Source: an uncultured Pseudomonadota bacterium
Lineage (GTDB): Bacteria > Pseudomonadota > Gammaproteobacteria > Burkholderiales > SG8-39
Length of the DNA stretch: 5,512 nucleotides
NCBI GenBank assembly: GCA_903895005.1
Contig: CAITSH010000347.1
Location: 1 to 5,512 of the forward strand
Reading direction: 5' to 3'
The notes beneath the pieces are model-generated. The model searched no databases and had not been told where the DNA came from. It saw only the letters and a list, made by a program, of their open reading frames with translations. This document shows, piece after piece, positions 1-5,512 of this stretch. Each line of letters starts with the position of its first letter. The stretch's first letter is position 1. The translations under genes were made by a program, and so were the position numbers.

Positions 1-37
1 CCCATGCAAGTGCGCTACCAGGCTGCGCCACGCCCCG
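1..37 (-). tRNA. tRNA-Pro (anticodon GGG), 5' half, cut by the window edge
   Basis: Read on the minus strand from 37 down to 1, this is the 5' half of a proline tRNA. It has a 7-nt acceptor strand CGGGGCG (37-31), T8-G9, a D stem GCGC/GCGC enclosing the loop AGCCTGGTA, base 26 A, an anticodon 5' strand CTTGC, then A32-T33 and GGG as bases 34-36. The unusual first base C1 and the D-arm are typical of bacterial tRNA-Pro. The window ends exactly after the third anticodon base, so the 3' half (expected to start with one base and then GCAAG) cannot be checked. The anticodon reads CCC and CCU proline codons. The gene lies just after the merR-type gene, an arrangement I associate with betaproteobacteria. 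The family call is firm. The GGG anticodon depends on normal spacing. Confidence 0.93.
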
Positions 38-44
38 ACTCGAG

Positions 45-60
45 CGAAAGATTATATCAG
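45..60 (-). promoter_or_regulatory. Extended -10 promoter of tRNA-Pro
   Basis: On the minus strand a perfect TATAAT (56-51) is preceded by TG one base upstream, giving TGATATAAT (59-51), the extended -10 form. A start 7 bases beyond it falls near position 44, about 7 nt before the mature tRNA 5' end at 37, the usual spacing for a tRNA gene. No good -35 hexamer lies 16-18 bp upstream; that stretch overlaps the merR stop codon region. Extended -10 promoters commonly tolerate a weak -35. There is no terminator between merR and the tRNA, so read-through from the operon is also possible. Confidence 0.72.
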
Positions 61-76
61 ATGACGGCGCACAACC

Positions 77-469
77 CTAGATCCGCAACGAATCAATTAC
101 CGATTTCAATTCCTGCCGGAGCCATTTCACATCGAACGTTTCCCCCTGAGACACCGGCGCTTGGTCGGCTTTCATCGCCATTGCCGAAACCGGGAGACCA
201 AGATTGTCGTCAAGGCGGTTGCGGGCGCCGCTAATCGTGAAACCTTGCTCATAGAGCAGTTCGCGAATTCGACGAATAAGCAAAACCTCATGGTGCTGGT
301 AATAGCGCCTGTTGCCGCGTCGCTTTACCGGCTTTAGCTGGGTGAATTCCTGCTCCCAGTAACGCAGCACGTGCGGTTTGACGCCGCACAGCTCGCTCAC
401 CTCACCGATGGTGAAGTAACGCTTTGCCGGTATGGGTGGCAGATTACTGCTGGATTTGCTGTTTTCCAT
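77..469 (-). CDS. MerR-family transcriptional regulator downstream of ihfA
   Basis: A 130-residue protein with an N-terminal MerR winged helix-turn-helix. Residues 18-47 ([20 protein letters not shown], then WEQEF) form the helix-turn-helix, and the wing carries RRGNRRYY at about 50-57. A helix follows with the family pattern [16 protein letters not shown] (about 68-83). The tail of about 45 residues is short and has no cysteines; the only Cys is C28 in the HTH. It is therefore unlikely to be a metal or redox sensor of the MerR, CueR or SoxR kind, and its ligand is unknown. The HTH resembles the MlrA/CarA-like branch. The ATG start overlaps the end of ihfA by 26 nt in another frame. A GAGGAAG Shine-Dalgarno lies at 484-478 inside ihfA, so translation is probably coupled. 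Genes of this type sit next to ihfA in many beta- and gammaproteobacteria. The family is certain and the target is not known. Confidence 0.93.
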   Translation of the reverse strand: MENSKSSSNLPPIPAKRYFTIGEVSELCGVKPHVLRYWEQEFTQLKPVKRRGNRRYYQHHEVLLIRRIRELLYEQGFTISGARNRLDDNLGLPVSAMAMKADQAPVSQGETFDVKWLRQELKSVIDSLRI

Positions 470-758
470 TTTCCTGGGCTTCCTCGACCAGAGCCTTCAG
501 CTTCTGGCTGGCGTGGAAAGTCACGACACGGCGTGCGGTGATCGGTATCTCCTCGCCAGTTTTCGGATTGCGCCCAGGCCGTTGCGGTTTATCCCGCAAT
601 TGAAAATTACCGAAGCCGGACAATTTCACGCTGTCACCCGCCTCCAGCGCAATGCGGACTTCTTCGAAGAACGTTTCGACCATGTCCTTCGCCTCACGCT
701 TGTTTAATCCGACCTTCTCAAACAGCATATCCGCCAATTCGGCCTTGGTGAGTGTCAT
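444..758 (-). CDS. ihfA: Integration host factor alpha subunit
   Basis: A 104-residue DNABII-family protein, close in length to the 99 residues of E. coli IhfA. IHF is a heterodimer with IhfB; it bends DNA by about 160 degrees at specific sites and works in recombination, replication and transcription. Visible hallmarks are the start [20 protein letters not shown], the body motif [14 protein letters not shown] (44-57), and the DNA-binding arm [14 protein letters not shown] (60-73). The arm includes Pro65, the residue that intercalates into the minor groove. [14 protein letters not shown] (75-88) follows. I chose the ATG at 758 because it aligns with the family N-terminus and has AGGGGAG (770-764) five bases upstream. 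An in-frame ATG at 824 would add 22 residues with no family counterpart, encoded by the hairpin region. The last residues (about 97-104) are Gln-rich and overlap the merR-type gene. Position after pheT supports alpha rather than beta. Confidence 0.97.
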   Translation of the reverse strand: MTLTKAELADMLFEKVGLNKREAKDMVETFFEEVRIALEAGDSVKLSGFGNFQLRDKPQRPGRNPKTGEEIPITARRVVTFHASQKLKALVEEAQENGKQQIQQ

Positions 759-763
759 TCTGG

Positions 764-823
764 CTCCCCTAGGGAAGAAGATACCTTCTTCCGCGTCTCT
801 ACGTGGGGAGAAAGTTCTCCCCA
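764..823 (-). promoter_or_regulatory. Twin-hairpin leader with possible control of the ihfA ribosome binding site
   Basis: The minus-strand RNA between pheT and ihfA holds two perfect hairpins. H1 pairs TGGGGAGA (823-816) with TCTCCCCA (811-804) over the loop ACTT. H2 pairs GGAAGAAG (792-785) with CTTCTTCC (780-773) over the loop GTAT. Three bases after H2 comes the ihfA Shine-Dalgarno GGGGAG (769-764). The 3' arm of H1 contains CTCCCC (810-805), which is fully complementary to this Shine-Dalgarno. H1 and an H1-arm/SD helix enclosing H2 are therefore mutually exclusive. Neither hairpin is followed by a T-run, so they are not intrinsic terminators. The pairings are seen in the sequence; a switch function is inference. 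Confidence 0.55.
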
Positions 824-830
824 TTCCTTG

Positions 831-3251
831 TTAAGTTCGAAGCTTTGCGTCGTGGCGGGAGGCAAGGATTTCCATGAGCCGGGCCATAACAGAATCGGCC
901 TCTTCATCCGTCAACGTTTTGGAAGTATCTTGCATAACTACCCGAAACGCAAGGCTTTTTTGCCCGAGGTCGATGCCCTTACCTTGGTAGACGTCAAAGA
1001 GTTGGACACCTTTTATGACCGGGATATTGCAAGCGCGCATCGTGTCAAGCAAGGCTTGGACAGTCACTTTTTCTGTAACTACGACGGCAAGATCACGAAC
1101 CACCGCGGGGAATTTGGACACCTCCGCGTACGCAGGCAGATTTCCTTCAATAACAGCGTCTACATCCAATTCAAACACCACAGGCGCCAACGTAAGTTCG
1201 TATTTGGCGAGCCAGGCCGGATGTAACTCTCCCAGCCAGCCTATGGGCATCGAACCGCGAAAGATCTGCGCCGAGCGCCCGGGATGCAGCGCCGGATGCG
1301 CCGCAGGCACGAAGCGCACTTCGGCTACCGTACGACCAAGCAGCGCCTCCACATCCCCTTTAACATCGAAAAAATCCACATTACGAACTGCCTCGCCCCA
1401 CTGCTCCTCAAATGCAGTTCCATAAGCGATGGCACCAATGCGTACAGGCTGGCGCAACCCTGCGACCTCGGTCGACCCGGCTGCCGCGCCCGGATCACGC
1501 ATGAACACCCGCCCCACCTCGAATACCCTGACACGGTCCTGCTTTCGATTGAGGTTGTATCTCACATTGGCGACAAGACTCCCAATCAGGCTAGAACGCA
1601 TGACCGAGAGCTGACTTGCAATCGGATTTAAGAGTCGGATGGGGTCGCTGTTCGCGGCAAAATCCGTTTCCCAGGCTACGTCAACAAAGCCAAAGTTGAT
1701 GACCTCCCGATAACCACTCGCCGCCACCTGCCGGCGTAAGTCGTGCGCGCTGCGCGACACTTCCGGCCTTGAACACATGACGGCCGGGGTGACTGGAGGA
1801 TTAGCGGGGATACGCTCAAATCCGTAAACACGTGCGACCTCCTCGATCAAATCCTCTTCTATGGTGATGTCAAAACGGTACGCAGGCGGTGAAACGACAA
1901 ACACTTCATCCGCATCTTTACGGTTGCGATCAAACACAAACCCGAGGCGCGAGAAAATCTGCTCCATTTGGTCTGGATCAATTTCAACGCCGATGATTTT
2001 CCGTGCGCGGGCAACGCGCATGCTGACCGGCTTGCGCCCGGGAAGACTCGCAACCAAGTCATGAACCGGAGCCGGCTCACCGCCGCAGATGTCCAAGATG
2101 AGGCGCGTCGCACGCTCAAGGCCCGGAATGTTATTTTCAAAGTCGACGCCGCGCTCGAACCGGTGAGCCGCGTCACTGGAAAAGTTAAAGCGGCGCGAAC
2201 GACCTGCAATCGCATCCGGATAAAAAAAGGCAGACTCGAGAAAAATATTCACTGTATCGAGATCCGCCTTGGTGCTGTCACCGCCCATGATACCGGCGAG
2301 GCCGATTGGGCCGGAGGCGTCCGTAATGCAAAGCACATTGCCGTCAAGATCGACCGTCTGCTCGTTCAGCAAGGCTAGGCTCTCCCCAATACGGCCAAAG
2401 CGCACGTCGATACCACCGGAGAGCTTGTCGAGATCGTAGACATGTAAGGGGCGTCCCAGTTCAAGCATGACGTAATTGGTGACATCAACAAGCGCAGAGA
2501 TGCAACGCTGTCCCGCCCGTTCGAGTCGTTGACGCATCCAATCGGGTGTACGCGCCTTGGCGTCAACGTTGCGGATCACGCGACCGGAAAAACGACCGCA
2601 ACCGGAGCTGTCGGTGATCTTCACGGAGATCTTCGCATGGCCCACGGCGGCAACCGGCGTAGTGTCCGGCGGCGTAAGCGGCGTGCCAGTCAGTGCCGCC
2701 ACTTCGCGTGCAATACCCAGGACGGAAAGACAATCAGCGCGATTGGGTGTCAACTTGATCGTGATCAGCGCGTCATCGAGCGCATAGTATTCGCGAAAAT
2801 CGCGGCCGACCGGCGCATTGTCCGGCAGGTCCATCAACCCGGTGTGATCCTGGGACAGTCCCAACTCTCTGGCGGAGCACAGCATGCCCTGGCTTTCTAC
2901 CCCGCGCATCTTGGCCAGCTTGATTTCAAACGGCGCCTCCGGTGACTCCCCGGGAAGGACCGCCCCGATCAGCGCGACGGGAATCTTCATGCCGACAACC
3001 ACGTTTGGCGCACCGCAAACGATCGAAAGGACCTGCGCCTGGCCTGCGTCAACGCGGCACAGCGACAGTCTGTCTGCGTTGGGGTGCTTGCCTGCTTCCA
3101 GGACCTGCCCGACAACAACCCCCGAGAACGCAGGCGCGACAGGGCGGCACTCTTCAACCTCAAGCCCAGACATGGTGAGCAAATGCACCAGTCTCTCGGT
3201 CGATAGCGCCGGATCGACGAGCGTTCGAAGCCATTTTTCAGAAATTTGCAT
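831..3251 (-). CDS. pheT: Phenylalanyl-tRNA synthetase beta subunit
   Basis: An 806-residue cytosolic protein, near the 795 of E. coli PheT. With PheS it forms the alpha2-beta2 enzyme that charges tRNA-Phe; the beta chain binds tRNA and hydrolyses mischarged Tyr-tRNA-Phe. Domains in order are an EMAP/OB-like tRNA-binding domain (about 39-148, with [14 protein letters not shown] and CSARELGL), the B3/B4 editing domain (about 210-385), B5 (about 408-482, ending in [16 protein letters not shown]), a catalytic-like core (about 490-695), and the C-terminal ferredoxin-fold anticodon-binding domain (about 713-805, with [14 protein letters not shown]). Editing-site residues appear conserved by comparison with E. 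coli: H270, E339 and A361, with S359 where E. coli has Thr354. It starts 22 nt after the pheS stop. Its Shine-Dalgarno is weak (GCGGTAA), so expression probably depends on coupling to pheS. I see no frameshift or missing domain. Confidence 0.98.
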   Translation of the reverse strand: MQISEKWLRTLVDPALSTERLVHLLTMSGLEVEECRPVAPAFSGVVVGQVLEAGKHPNADRLSLCRVDAGQAQVLSIVCGAPNVVVGMKIPVALIGAVLPGESPEAPFEIKLAKMRGVESQGMLCSARELGLSQDHTGLMDLPDNAPVGRDFREYYALDDALITIKLTPNRADCLSVLGIAREVAALTGTPLTPPDTTPVAAVGHAKISVKITDSSGCGRFSGRVIRNVDAKARTPDWMRQRLERAGQRCISALVDVTNYVMLELGRPLHVYDLDKLSGGIDVRFGRIGESLALLNEQTVDLDGNVLCITDASGPIGLAGIMGGDSTKADLDTVNIFLESAFFYPDAIAGRSRRFNFSSDAAHRFERGVDFENNIPGLERATRLILDICGGEPAPVHDLVASLPGRKPVSMRVARARKIIGVEIDPDQMEQIFSRLGFVFDRNRKDADEVFVVSPPAYRFDITIEEDLIEEVARVYGFERIPANPPVTPAVMCSRPEVSRSAHDLRRQVAASGYREVINFGFVDVAWETDFAANSDPIRLLNPIASQLSVMRSSLIGSLVANVRYNLNRKQDRVRVFEVGRVFMRDPGAAAGSTEVAGLRQPVRIGAIAYGTAFEEQWGEAVRNVDFFDVKGDVEALLGRTVAEVRFVPAAHPALHPGRSAQIFRGSMPIGWLGELHPAWLAKYELTLAPVVFELDVDAVIEGNLPAYAEVSKFPAVVRDLAVVVTEKVTVQALLDTMRACNIPVIKGVQLFDVYQGKGIDLGQKSLAFRVVMQDTSKTLTDEEADSVMARLMEILASRHDAKLRT
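886..914 (-). promoter_or_regulatory. Candidate internal promoter for ihfA inside the 3' end of pheT
   Basis: On the minus strand TTGACG (914-909, five of six consensus bases) is followed after exactly 17 bp by TGTTAT (891-886, four of six). A start would lie near 879, leaving a leader of about 120 nt before the ihfA ATG that includes both hairpins. E. coli is known to have an ihfA (himA) promoter within pheT, which makes the position believable. The -35 sequence also encodes a conserved Thr-Leu-Thr-Asp stretch of PheT, so it could be coincidence. Confidence 0.45.
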
Positions 3252-3273
3252 TTCGTATTACCGCGCCATGTTC

Positions 3274-4317
3274 TCAGGCGAATTGTTCAAGGAAACGAAG
3301 GTCGCCCTCAAAAAACAGACGGAGATCGTTGATACCGTAGCGCAGCATAGTGAGCCGTTCAAGACCCGAACCGAACGCAAAACCAACGTAACGCTCAGGA
3401 TCAAGCCCGAAATTACGAATGACCGTGGGGTGTACCTGTCCTGATCCGGAAATTTCCAGCCACTTGCCCTTGTTTGGCCCCGATGCAAACATCATGTCGA
3501 TTTCTGCAGAAGGTTCCGTGAAGGGGAAATAGGACGGTCTGAATCTCACCTTGACATCCTCAGACTCAAAATAACGCCGGATGAAATCGAGGTACACACC
3601 CTTGAGGTCAGCGAAGCTGATGTTGTCCGCAACCCACAGGCCTTCGAACTGGTGAAACATCGGCGAATGCGTTGCATCGCTGTCCACACGATAGGTGCGT
3701 CCGGGCGCAATAACTTTGATTGGCGGCATGCGATCAAGATGACTATAAAGCTCCACATGCCGGCGTGCATAGCGAACCTGAATCGGGCTGGTATGTGTTC
3801 GTAACAGCAATTGAAGGCCAGATGCGTCCTTGTCCTCGACGTAGAACGTATCCTGCATCGAACGGGCGGGATGATTTTCAGGATTATTCAGGGCGGTGAA
3901 GTTGTACCAGTCGGTCTCGACCTCCGGCCCGTCCGCCACATCGAAGCCGATCGAACGGAAGATTTCCTCAACACGCATCCACGTCTTTACGACCGGATGG
4001 ATGCTCCCGGCACTCTGTCGTCGTCCAGGCAGCGTAACGTCGAGCGACTCGGCAGCAAGACGAGATTCGAGTTGACGTCCAGCAAGAAGCTCACGGCGCG
4101 CAGACAAGGCTGCCTCGATCCGATCCTTCGCGGCATTGATCAGCGCCCCCGCCGCGCGGCGCTCCTCTTGGGGCATCTTCCCCAAGCCTTTGAGCAATTC
4201 TGTGAGCACCCCGGCCTTGCCCAGGAAGCGTGCCTTGGCTTGCTCCAGTTCGGCCGATTCGCCTACGGTACCGAACAGCGCCGTGGCTTCGCTAACAATG
4301 GCTTCAAGATTGTTCAT
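3274..4317 (-). CDS. pheS: Phenylalanyl-tRNA synthetase alpha subunit
   Basis: A 347-residue class II synthetase catalytic subunit (327 in E. coli). It activates phenylalanine with ATP and transfers it to tRNA-Phe in complex with PheT. Residues 1-95 form the N-terminal helical, coiled-coil arm that contacts tRNA. Motif 1 lies near 106-134 ([15 protein letters not shown], then DGPEVE). [12 protein letters not shown] (171-182) follows. Motif 2 is at 203-227 ([20 protein letters not shown], then FEGL). [18 protein letters not shown] covers 259-276 and motif 3 is [17 protein letters not shown] (312-328). Ala314 in motif 3 is the usual Ala of the Phe pocket. I chose the ATG at 4317, which aligns MNNLEAIV with E. 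coli MSHLAELV. An in-frame TTG at 4344 overlaps the terminator T-run and is unlikely. The Shine-Dalgarno is poor (AACGAG). The gene follows rplT after 99 nt that include a terminator or attenuator. Confidence 0.98.
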   Translation of the reverse strand: MNNLEAIVSEATALFGTVGESAELEQAKARFLGKAGVLTELLKGLGKMPQEERRAAGALINAAKDRIEAALSARRELLAGRQLESRLAAESLDVTLPGRRQSAGSIHPVVKTWMRVEEIFRSIGFDVADGPEVETDWYNFTALNNPENHPARSMQDTFYVEDKDASGLQLLLRTHTSPIQVRYARRHVELYSHLDRMPPIKVIAPGRTYRVDSDATHSPMFHQFEGLWVADNISFADLKGVYLDFIRRYFESEDVKVRFRPSYFPFTEPSAEIDMMFASGPNKGKWLEISGSGQVHPTVIRNFGLDPERYVGFAFGSGLERLTMLRYGINDLRLFFEGDLRFLEQFA

Positions 4318-4342
4318 AAACTCGTTATATCTGTGACCGGCC

Positions 4343-4378
4343 AAAAAAGACGGCGCCAGATCCTGCTTTGGCGCCGCC
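4343..4378 (-). terminator. Intrinsic terminator or attenuator between rplT and pheS
   Basis: The minus strand pairs GGCGGCGCCA (4378-4369) with TGGCGCCGTC (4358-4349). This is a 10-bp stem with one G-T wobble and a 10-base loop, followed directly by TTTTTT (4348-4343). It has the full form of a rho-independent terminator. Because pheS begins only 25 nt later with no clear promoter of its own, it more likely acts as a partial terminator or attenuator setting the level of pheST relative to the ribosomal protein genes. In E. coli a pheST attenuator lies in this position. Confidence 0.85.
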
Positions 4379-4382
4379 TAAT

Positions 4383-4403
4383 TTCCGGCCATTACGGCCA
4401 GAA
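4383..4403 (-). promoter_or_regulatory. Hairpin upstream of the pheS attenuator
   Basis: On the minus strand TTCTGGCC (4403-4396) pairs with GGCCGGAA (4390-4383) over the loop GTAAT. It is an 8-bp stem with one T-G wobble, starting 13 nt after the rplT stop and ending just before the terminator stem. The motif GGCCGG occurs again just after the terminator T-run, so the 5' arm could pair there instead. The hairpin may protect the rplT 3' end or take part in attenuation; no function is proven. Confidence 0.45.
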
Positions 4404-4416
4404 TTATCGTGATGAC

Positions 4417-4773
4417 TTAGCCCAGATTCGCTTTGACCTGATTGGCGATCTGTGCAAATGCAGCCTTGTCTGCGACGGCCAGGTCAGCCAGCACCTTGCG
4501 GTCGATCTCGATCATGGCCTTTTTGAGGCCGTTCATGAACACTGAGTAGGAGAGGCCGTACTCGCGTGCAGCAGCGTTAATACGTGCGATCCACAATGCG
4601 CGAAAGACGCGTTTGCGGGTACGGCGGTCGCGGTAGGCATACTGCCCGGCCTTCATCACCGCTTCTTTGGCGATGCGGAATAAGTTACCGCGGCGACCGC
4701 GGTAACCCTTGGCTGCGTCTATTACTTTTTTATGCTTGGCGTGTGCAGTTACGCCGCGTTTGACTCTAGGCAT
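4417..4773 (-). CDS. rplT: 50S ribosomal protein L20
   Basis: A 118-residue protein, the standard length for L20, which binds 23S rRNA domain II and is needed early in 50S assembly. The very basic N-terminal extension ([20 protein letters not shown], then [18 protein letters not shown]) runs through about residue 60. The globular C-terminal domain includes [20 protein letters not shown] (60-79) and [13 protein letters not shown] at the end. The start is set by TAAGGAG (4785-4779), five bases before the ATG. In E. coli L20 represses translation of rpmI and rplT by binding the mRNA upstream of rpmI; the structured gap at 4981-5093 makes similar control plausible here. Confidence 0.98.
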   Translation of the reverse strand: MPRVKRGVTAHAKHKKVIDAAKGYRGRRGNLFRIAKEAVMKAGQYAYRDRRTRKRVFRALWIARINAAAREYGLSYSVFMNGLKKAMIEIDRKVLADLAVADKAAFAQIANQVKANLG

Positions 4774-4778
4774 GGCGG

Positions 4779-4785
4779 CTCCTTA
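4779..4785 (-). promoter_or_regulatory. rplT Shine-Dalgarno overlapping the rpmI stop codon
   Basis: TAAGGAG on the minus strand contains both the rpmI stop codon TAA (4785-4783) and a strong AAGGAG ribosome binding site, five bases from the rplT ATG. A ribosome finishing rpmI therefore sits on the rplT start region, which suggests tight translational coupling and balanced L35 and L20 synthesis. Confidence 0.85.
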
Positions 4786-4980
4786 AGCGTAGGGCAACAT
4801 TGCGCGCACGGAGCGCTTATTTGTCTCGTGCACCTCTGCGGTACCACGCAGTTGGCGCTTGTTCTTGGTCGTCTTCTTCGTGAGGATGTGGCGCTTGAAC
4901 GCCTGTGAGCGCTTGACGCTGCCGCCTGCGCGCACCTTGAAGCGCTTGGCAGCGCCACTCTTGGTCTTCATCTTGGGCAT
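4783..4980 (-). CDS. rpmI: 50S ribosomal protein L35
   Basis: A 65-residue, highly basic protein of the usual L35 length. It matches the family along its length: [20 protein letters not shown] at the start, [12 protein letters not shown] in the middle and RAMLPYA at the end. L35 is a late component of the 50S subunit that contacts 23S rRNA. I chose the ATG at 4980 because it gives the family N-terminus and is preceded by AGAAGGA (4993-4987) with six bases of spacing. The longer in-frame start at 5028 would add 16 residues encoded by the structured leader and has no family match. The stop codon is part of the rplT ribosome binding site. Confidence 0.97.
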   Translation of the reverse strand: MPKMKTKSGAAKRFKVRAGGSVKRSQAFKRHILTKKTTKNKRQLRGTAEVHETNKRSVRAMLPYA

Positions 4981-5093
4981 GACTATTCCTTCTATTTGTC
5001 GCGACACCGGGTGGCTCCTGAGGAGCACTTTATTCCAGACTGCCCGTCTGGGACCTCGGTAACGCTTGTTTTAAAAACGCGCCCTGCTCTCGC
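4981..5093 (-). promoter_or_regulatory. Structured leader between infC and rpmI, candidate L20 operator
   Basis: This 113-nt gap contains several inverted repeats on the minus strand. CCAGAC (5051-5046) pairs with GTCTGG (5040-5035) over GGGCA. GCTCC pairs with GGAGC (within 5026-5014), with possible outer GT/AC pairs at 5028-5027 and 5012-5011. TGTCGCGACA (5006-4997) is a perfect palindrome. ACCG (5060-5057) can pair with CGGT (5009-5006), enclosing the first two hairpins as a three-way junction just upstream of the rpmI Shine-Dalgarno. In E. coli L20 binds a structured mRNA at the equivalent place. An L20-binding role here is inferred from position and structure only. Confidence 0.5.
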
Positions 5094-5512
5094 TCAGGCT
5101 GCGGCCTTGCTCGTACTGACGGTTTCACCCTTCTTGGCCGGTATCGCGACCTTCTTCGGTCCCAACACCATGATGAGTTGCCGCCCTTCCATCTTGGGGT
5201 ACTGCTCTACCACGGCATACGCCTCGAGGTCGGTCTTGACCCTCTCGATGAGGCGATGTCCGAATTCCTGGTGGGCCATCTCGCGCCCGCGGTAACGCAA
5301 GGTCACCTTTGCCTTGTCACCTTCTTCGAGAAACTTGATCAGGTTGCGCAGCTTGATCTGGTAATCGCCTTCGTCAGTTCCCGGCCGGAATTTGACTTCC
5401 TTGACCTGAATCTGCTTTTGCTTGAGCTTGGCTTCGTGCGCCTTTTTGGCTTCGCGATACTTGAACTTGCCGAAGTCCATCATCTTGCAGACCGGGGGCT
5501 TCGCCGTAGGGG
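5094..5512 (-). CDS. infC: Translation initiation factor IF-3, 5' end outside the window
   Basis: The reading frame is open to the window edge. The visible 138 residues begin [20 protein letters not shown], the end of the N-terminal domain and the linker of IF3. The full IF3-C domain follows: [40 protein letters not shown], and MVLGPKK near the end. IF3 binds the 30S subunit, prevents premature 50S joining and checks the start codon. About 35-40 N-terminal residues and the start codon, often a rare ATT or ATA in this gene, lie beyond 5512. After GPKK there is a tail of about 17 residues rich in Lys, Ser, Thr and Ala, longer than the E. coli end (PKKKQ). The internal ATG at 5483 is not the start because family residues precede it. 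Confidence 0.97.
   Translation of the reverse strand, partial: PTAKPPVCKMMDFGKFKYREAKKAHEAKLKQKQIQVKEVKFRPGTDEGDYQIKLRNLIKFLEEGDKAKVTLRYRGREMAHQEFGHRLIERVKTDLEAYAVVEQYPKMEGRQLIMVLGPKKVAIPAKKGETVSTSKAAA

Noticed and set aside
773..823. The two hairpins between pheT and ihfA as intrinsic terminators
   Set aside because: Neither is followed by a run of T on the transcribed strand.
756..824. Longer ihfA start at 824 giving a 126-residue protein
   Set aside because: The added 22 residues have no counterpart in the family, are encoded by the hairpin region, and the inner ATG at 758 has a well-spaced AGGGGAG.
4317..4335. TATAAC just before pheS as a -10 box
   Set aside because: The transcript would start at about the ATG itself and no -35 is found at the right distance (the region is the terminator T-run).
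4318..4344. TTG start for pheS at 4344
   Set aside because: It overlaps the end of the terminator T-run and adds residues absent from the family; the ATG at 4317 aligns with known PheS starts.
3811..4545. 244-codon open frame on the plus strand, with other long plus-strand frames at 2884-3444, 2529-2945 and 828-1226
   Set aside because: They lie antisense to pheS, rplT, pheT and ihfA, show no recognisable domain, and are explained by codon bias of the real genes opposite them.
4981..5028. Longer rpmI start at 5028
   Set aside because: L35 starts MPKMKTK in nearly all bacteria, and the ATG at 4980 has a good Shine-Dalgarno.
1..5512. CRISPR array, insertion sequence, prophage or defence system
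   Set aside because: No direct-repeat array, transposase, integrase or other foreign gene is visible; the whole window is a conserved housekeeping operon.

Overview
The window carries a bacterial translation and nucleoid operon read entirely on the minus strand. In transcription order (high to low coordinates) it contains: the 3' part of infC (IF3), rpmI (L35), rplT (L20), pheS and pheT (the two phenylalanyl-tRNA synthetase subunits), ihfA (IHF alpha), a small MerR-type regulator gene, and the 5' half of a tRNA-Pro(GGG) gene that leaves the window at its anticodon. The order infC-rpmI-rplT-pheS-pheT-ihfA is the classical proteobacterial arrangement. The extra merR-type gene followed by tRNA-Pro, the base composition (mid-50s % GC by eye) and the style of the proteins point to a betaproteobacterium, possibly of the Nitrosomonadales or Burkholderiales. 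That placement is an inference, since no database search was possible.

Layout: partial infC 5094-5512; a 113-nt structured gap 4981-5093; rpmI 4783-4980; rplT 4417-4773, whose Shine-Dalgarno overlaps the rpmI stop; a 99-nt gap 4318-4416 holding a strong intrinsic terminator or attenuator; pheS 3274-4317; a 22-nt gap; pheT 831-3251; a 72-nt gap 759-830 with two perfect hairpins; ihfA 444-758; merR-type gene 77-469, which overlaps ihfA by 26 nt; a 39-nt gap with an extended -10 promoter; tRNA-Pro 1-37. Every intergenic stretch is under 120 nt, and all genes look intact apart from the two cut by the window edges.

The genes join translation initiation (IF3), 50S assembly (L35, L20) and charging of tRNA-Phe (PheST) to a nucleoid architectural protein (IHF) and an uncharacterised DNA-binding regulator. 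No mobile element, CRISPR array, defence system or unknown protein family is visible. The points of interest are in the short gaps: a possible RNA switch and internal promoter before ihfA, a terminator before pheS without the Phe-rich leader peptide known from E. coli, and a possible multi-helix leader before rpmI. I do not see a clearly new biological system here.
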